Assembly: GCA_021847125.1 (NCBI GenBank)
Contig: JAJZUK010000055.1
Coordinates: forward strand, 1 to 7,024
DNA length: 7,024 nt
Origin: Pseudomonadota bacterium
GTDB taxonomy: Bacteria; Pseudomonadota; Gammaproteobacteria; Burkholderiales; SG8-39
Direction: 5' to 3'
The notes below the pieces were generated by a model, which saw only the letters and a list, made by a program, of their open reading frames with translations, ran no database searches and was not told the DNA's origin. Shown piece by piece: positions 6,933-7,024 of the stretch. Each line of letters begins with the position of its first letter. Position 1 is the first letter of the stretch. The translations under genes were made by a program, and so were the position numbers.

Positions 6933-6961
6933 TGGGCAATGCGGGCAGAATGCGCTAGACT
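6933..6961 (+). promoter_or_regulatory. Candidate promoter of the next gene
   Basis: TGGGCA (6933-6938) and TAGACT (6956-6961) are separated by 17 bp, and each matches the sigma-70 consensus at four of six positions. It lies directly after a terminator, and an ATG at 7020 could open the next gene, of which only five bases are in view. No Shine-Dalgarno sequence precedes that ATG, so the gene start is speculative. Confidence 0.35.
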
Positions 6962-7024
6962 GCGCGCCGCCGCGCGCGACCGGACGCGGCCGCCGCCGCA
7001 GTCGTCGCCAATCCAGCTTATGAA

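Overview
The window is high-GC chromosomal DNA, most likely from a betaproteobacterium. The evidence is the gene order metK, SAH riboswitch, ahcY, metF, the roughly two-thirds GC coding sequence with C/G-ending codons, and the fact that SAH riboswitches are found mainly in beta- and gammaproteobacteria. No species can be named from the sequence alone.

Left part (1-2727), methionine/SAM cycle. The window opens inside the 3' end of metK (SAM synthetase) and a hairpin terminator follows. Next comes a well-formed SAH riboswitch whose paired segments can be traced base by base, then ahcY (SAH hydrolase) and metF (methylene-THF reductase). Together these genes make SAM, clear the SAH left after methylation, and supply the methyl group that returns homocysteine to methionine. 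In the proposed switch, SAH binding forms a pseudoknot that releases the ahcY ribosome binding site, so the substrate turns on the enzyme that removes it.

Middle part (2750-4258). A convergent minus-strand gene encodes an orphan AAA-type ATPase of the AAA_14/DUF4143 architecture. Its promoter region carries three copies of a 12-bp element spaced exactly 23 bp apart, which looks like an operator array.

Right part (4259-6871), decayed locus with an insertion. A FAD-linked oxidase gene is frameshifted at its flavin-attachment motif and truncated at its 3' end. It is followed by a clearly lower-GC gene for an unrecognised membrane protein with about seven membrane segments. High-GC sequence then resumes in the middle of a different gene, giving the C-terminal part of a geranylgeranyl-reductase-like FAD oxidoreductase. 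The flanks belong to two different families, so this looks like a replacement (deletion plus gain of foreign DNA) rather than a clean insertion. A rho-independent terminator and a candidate promoter for the next gene close the window.

The most unusual items are the foreign membrane-protein gene sitting between two broken FAD enzymes and the phased repeat array in front of the DUF4143 ATPase. No CRISPR array, transposase, integrase or tRNA was found.
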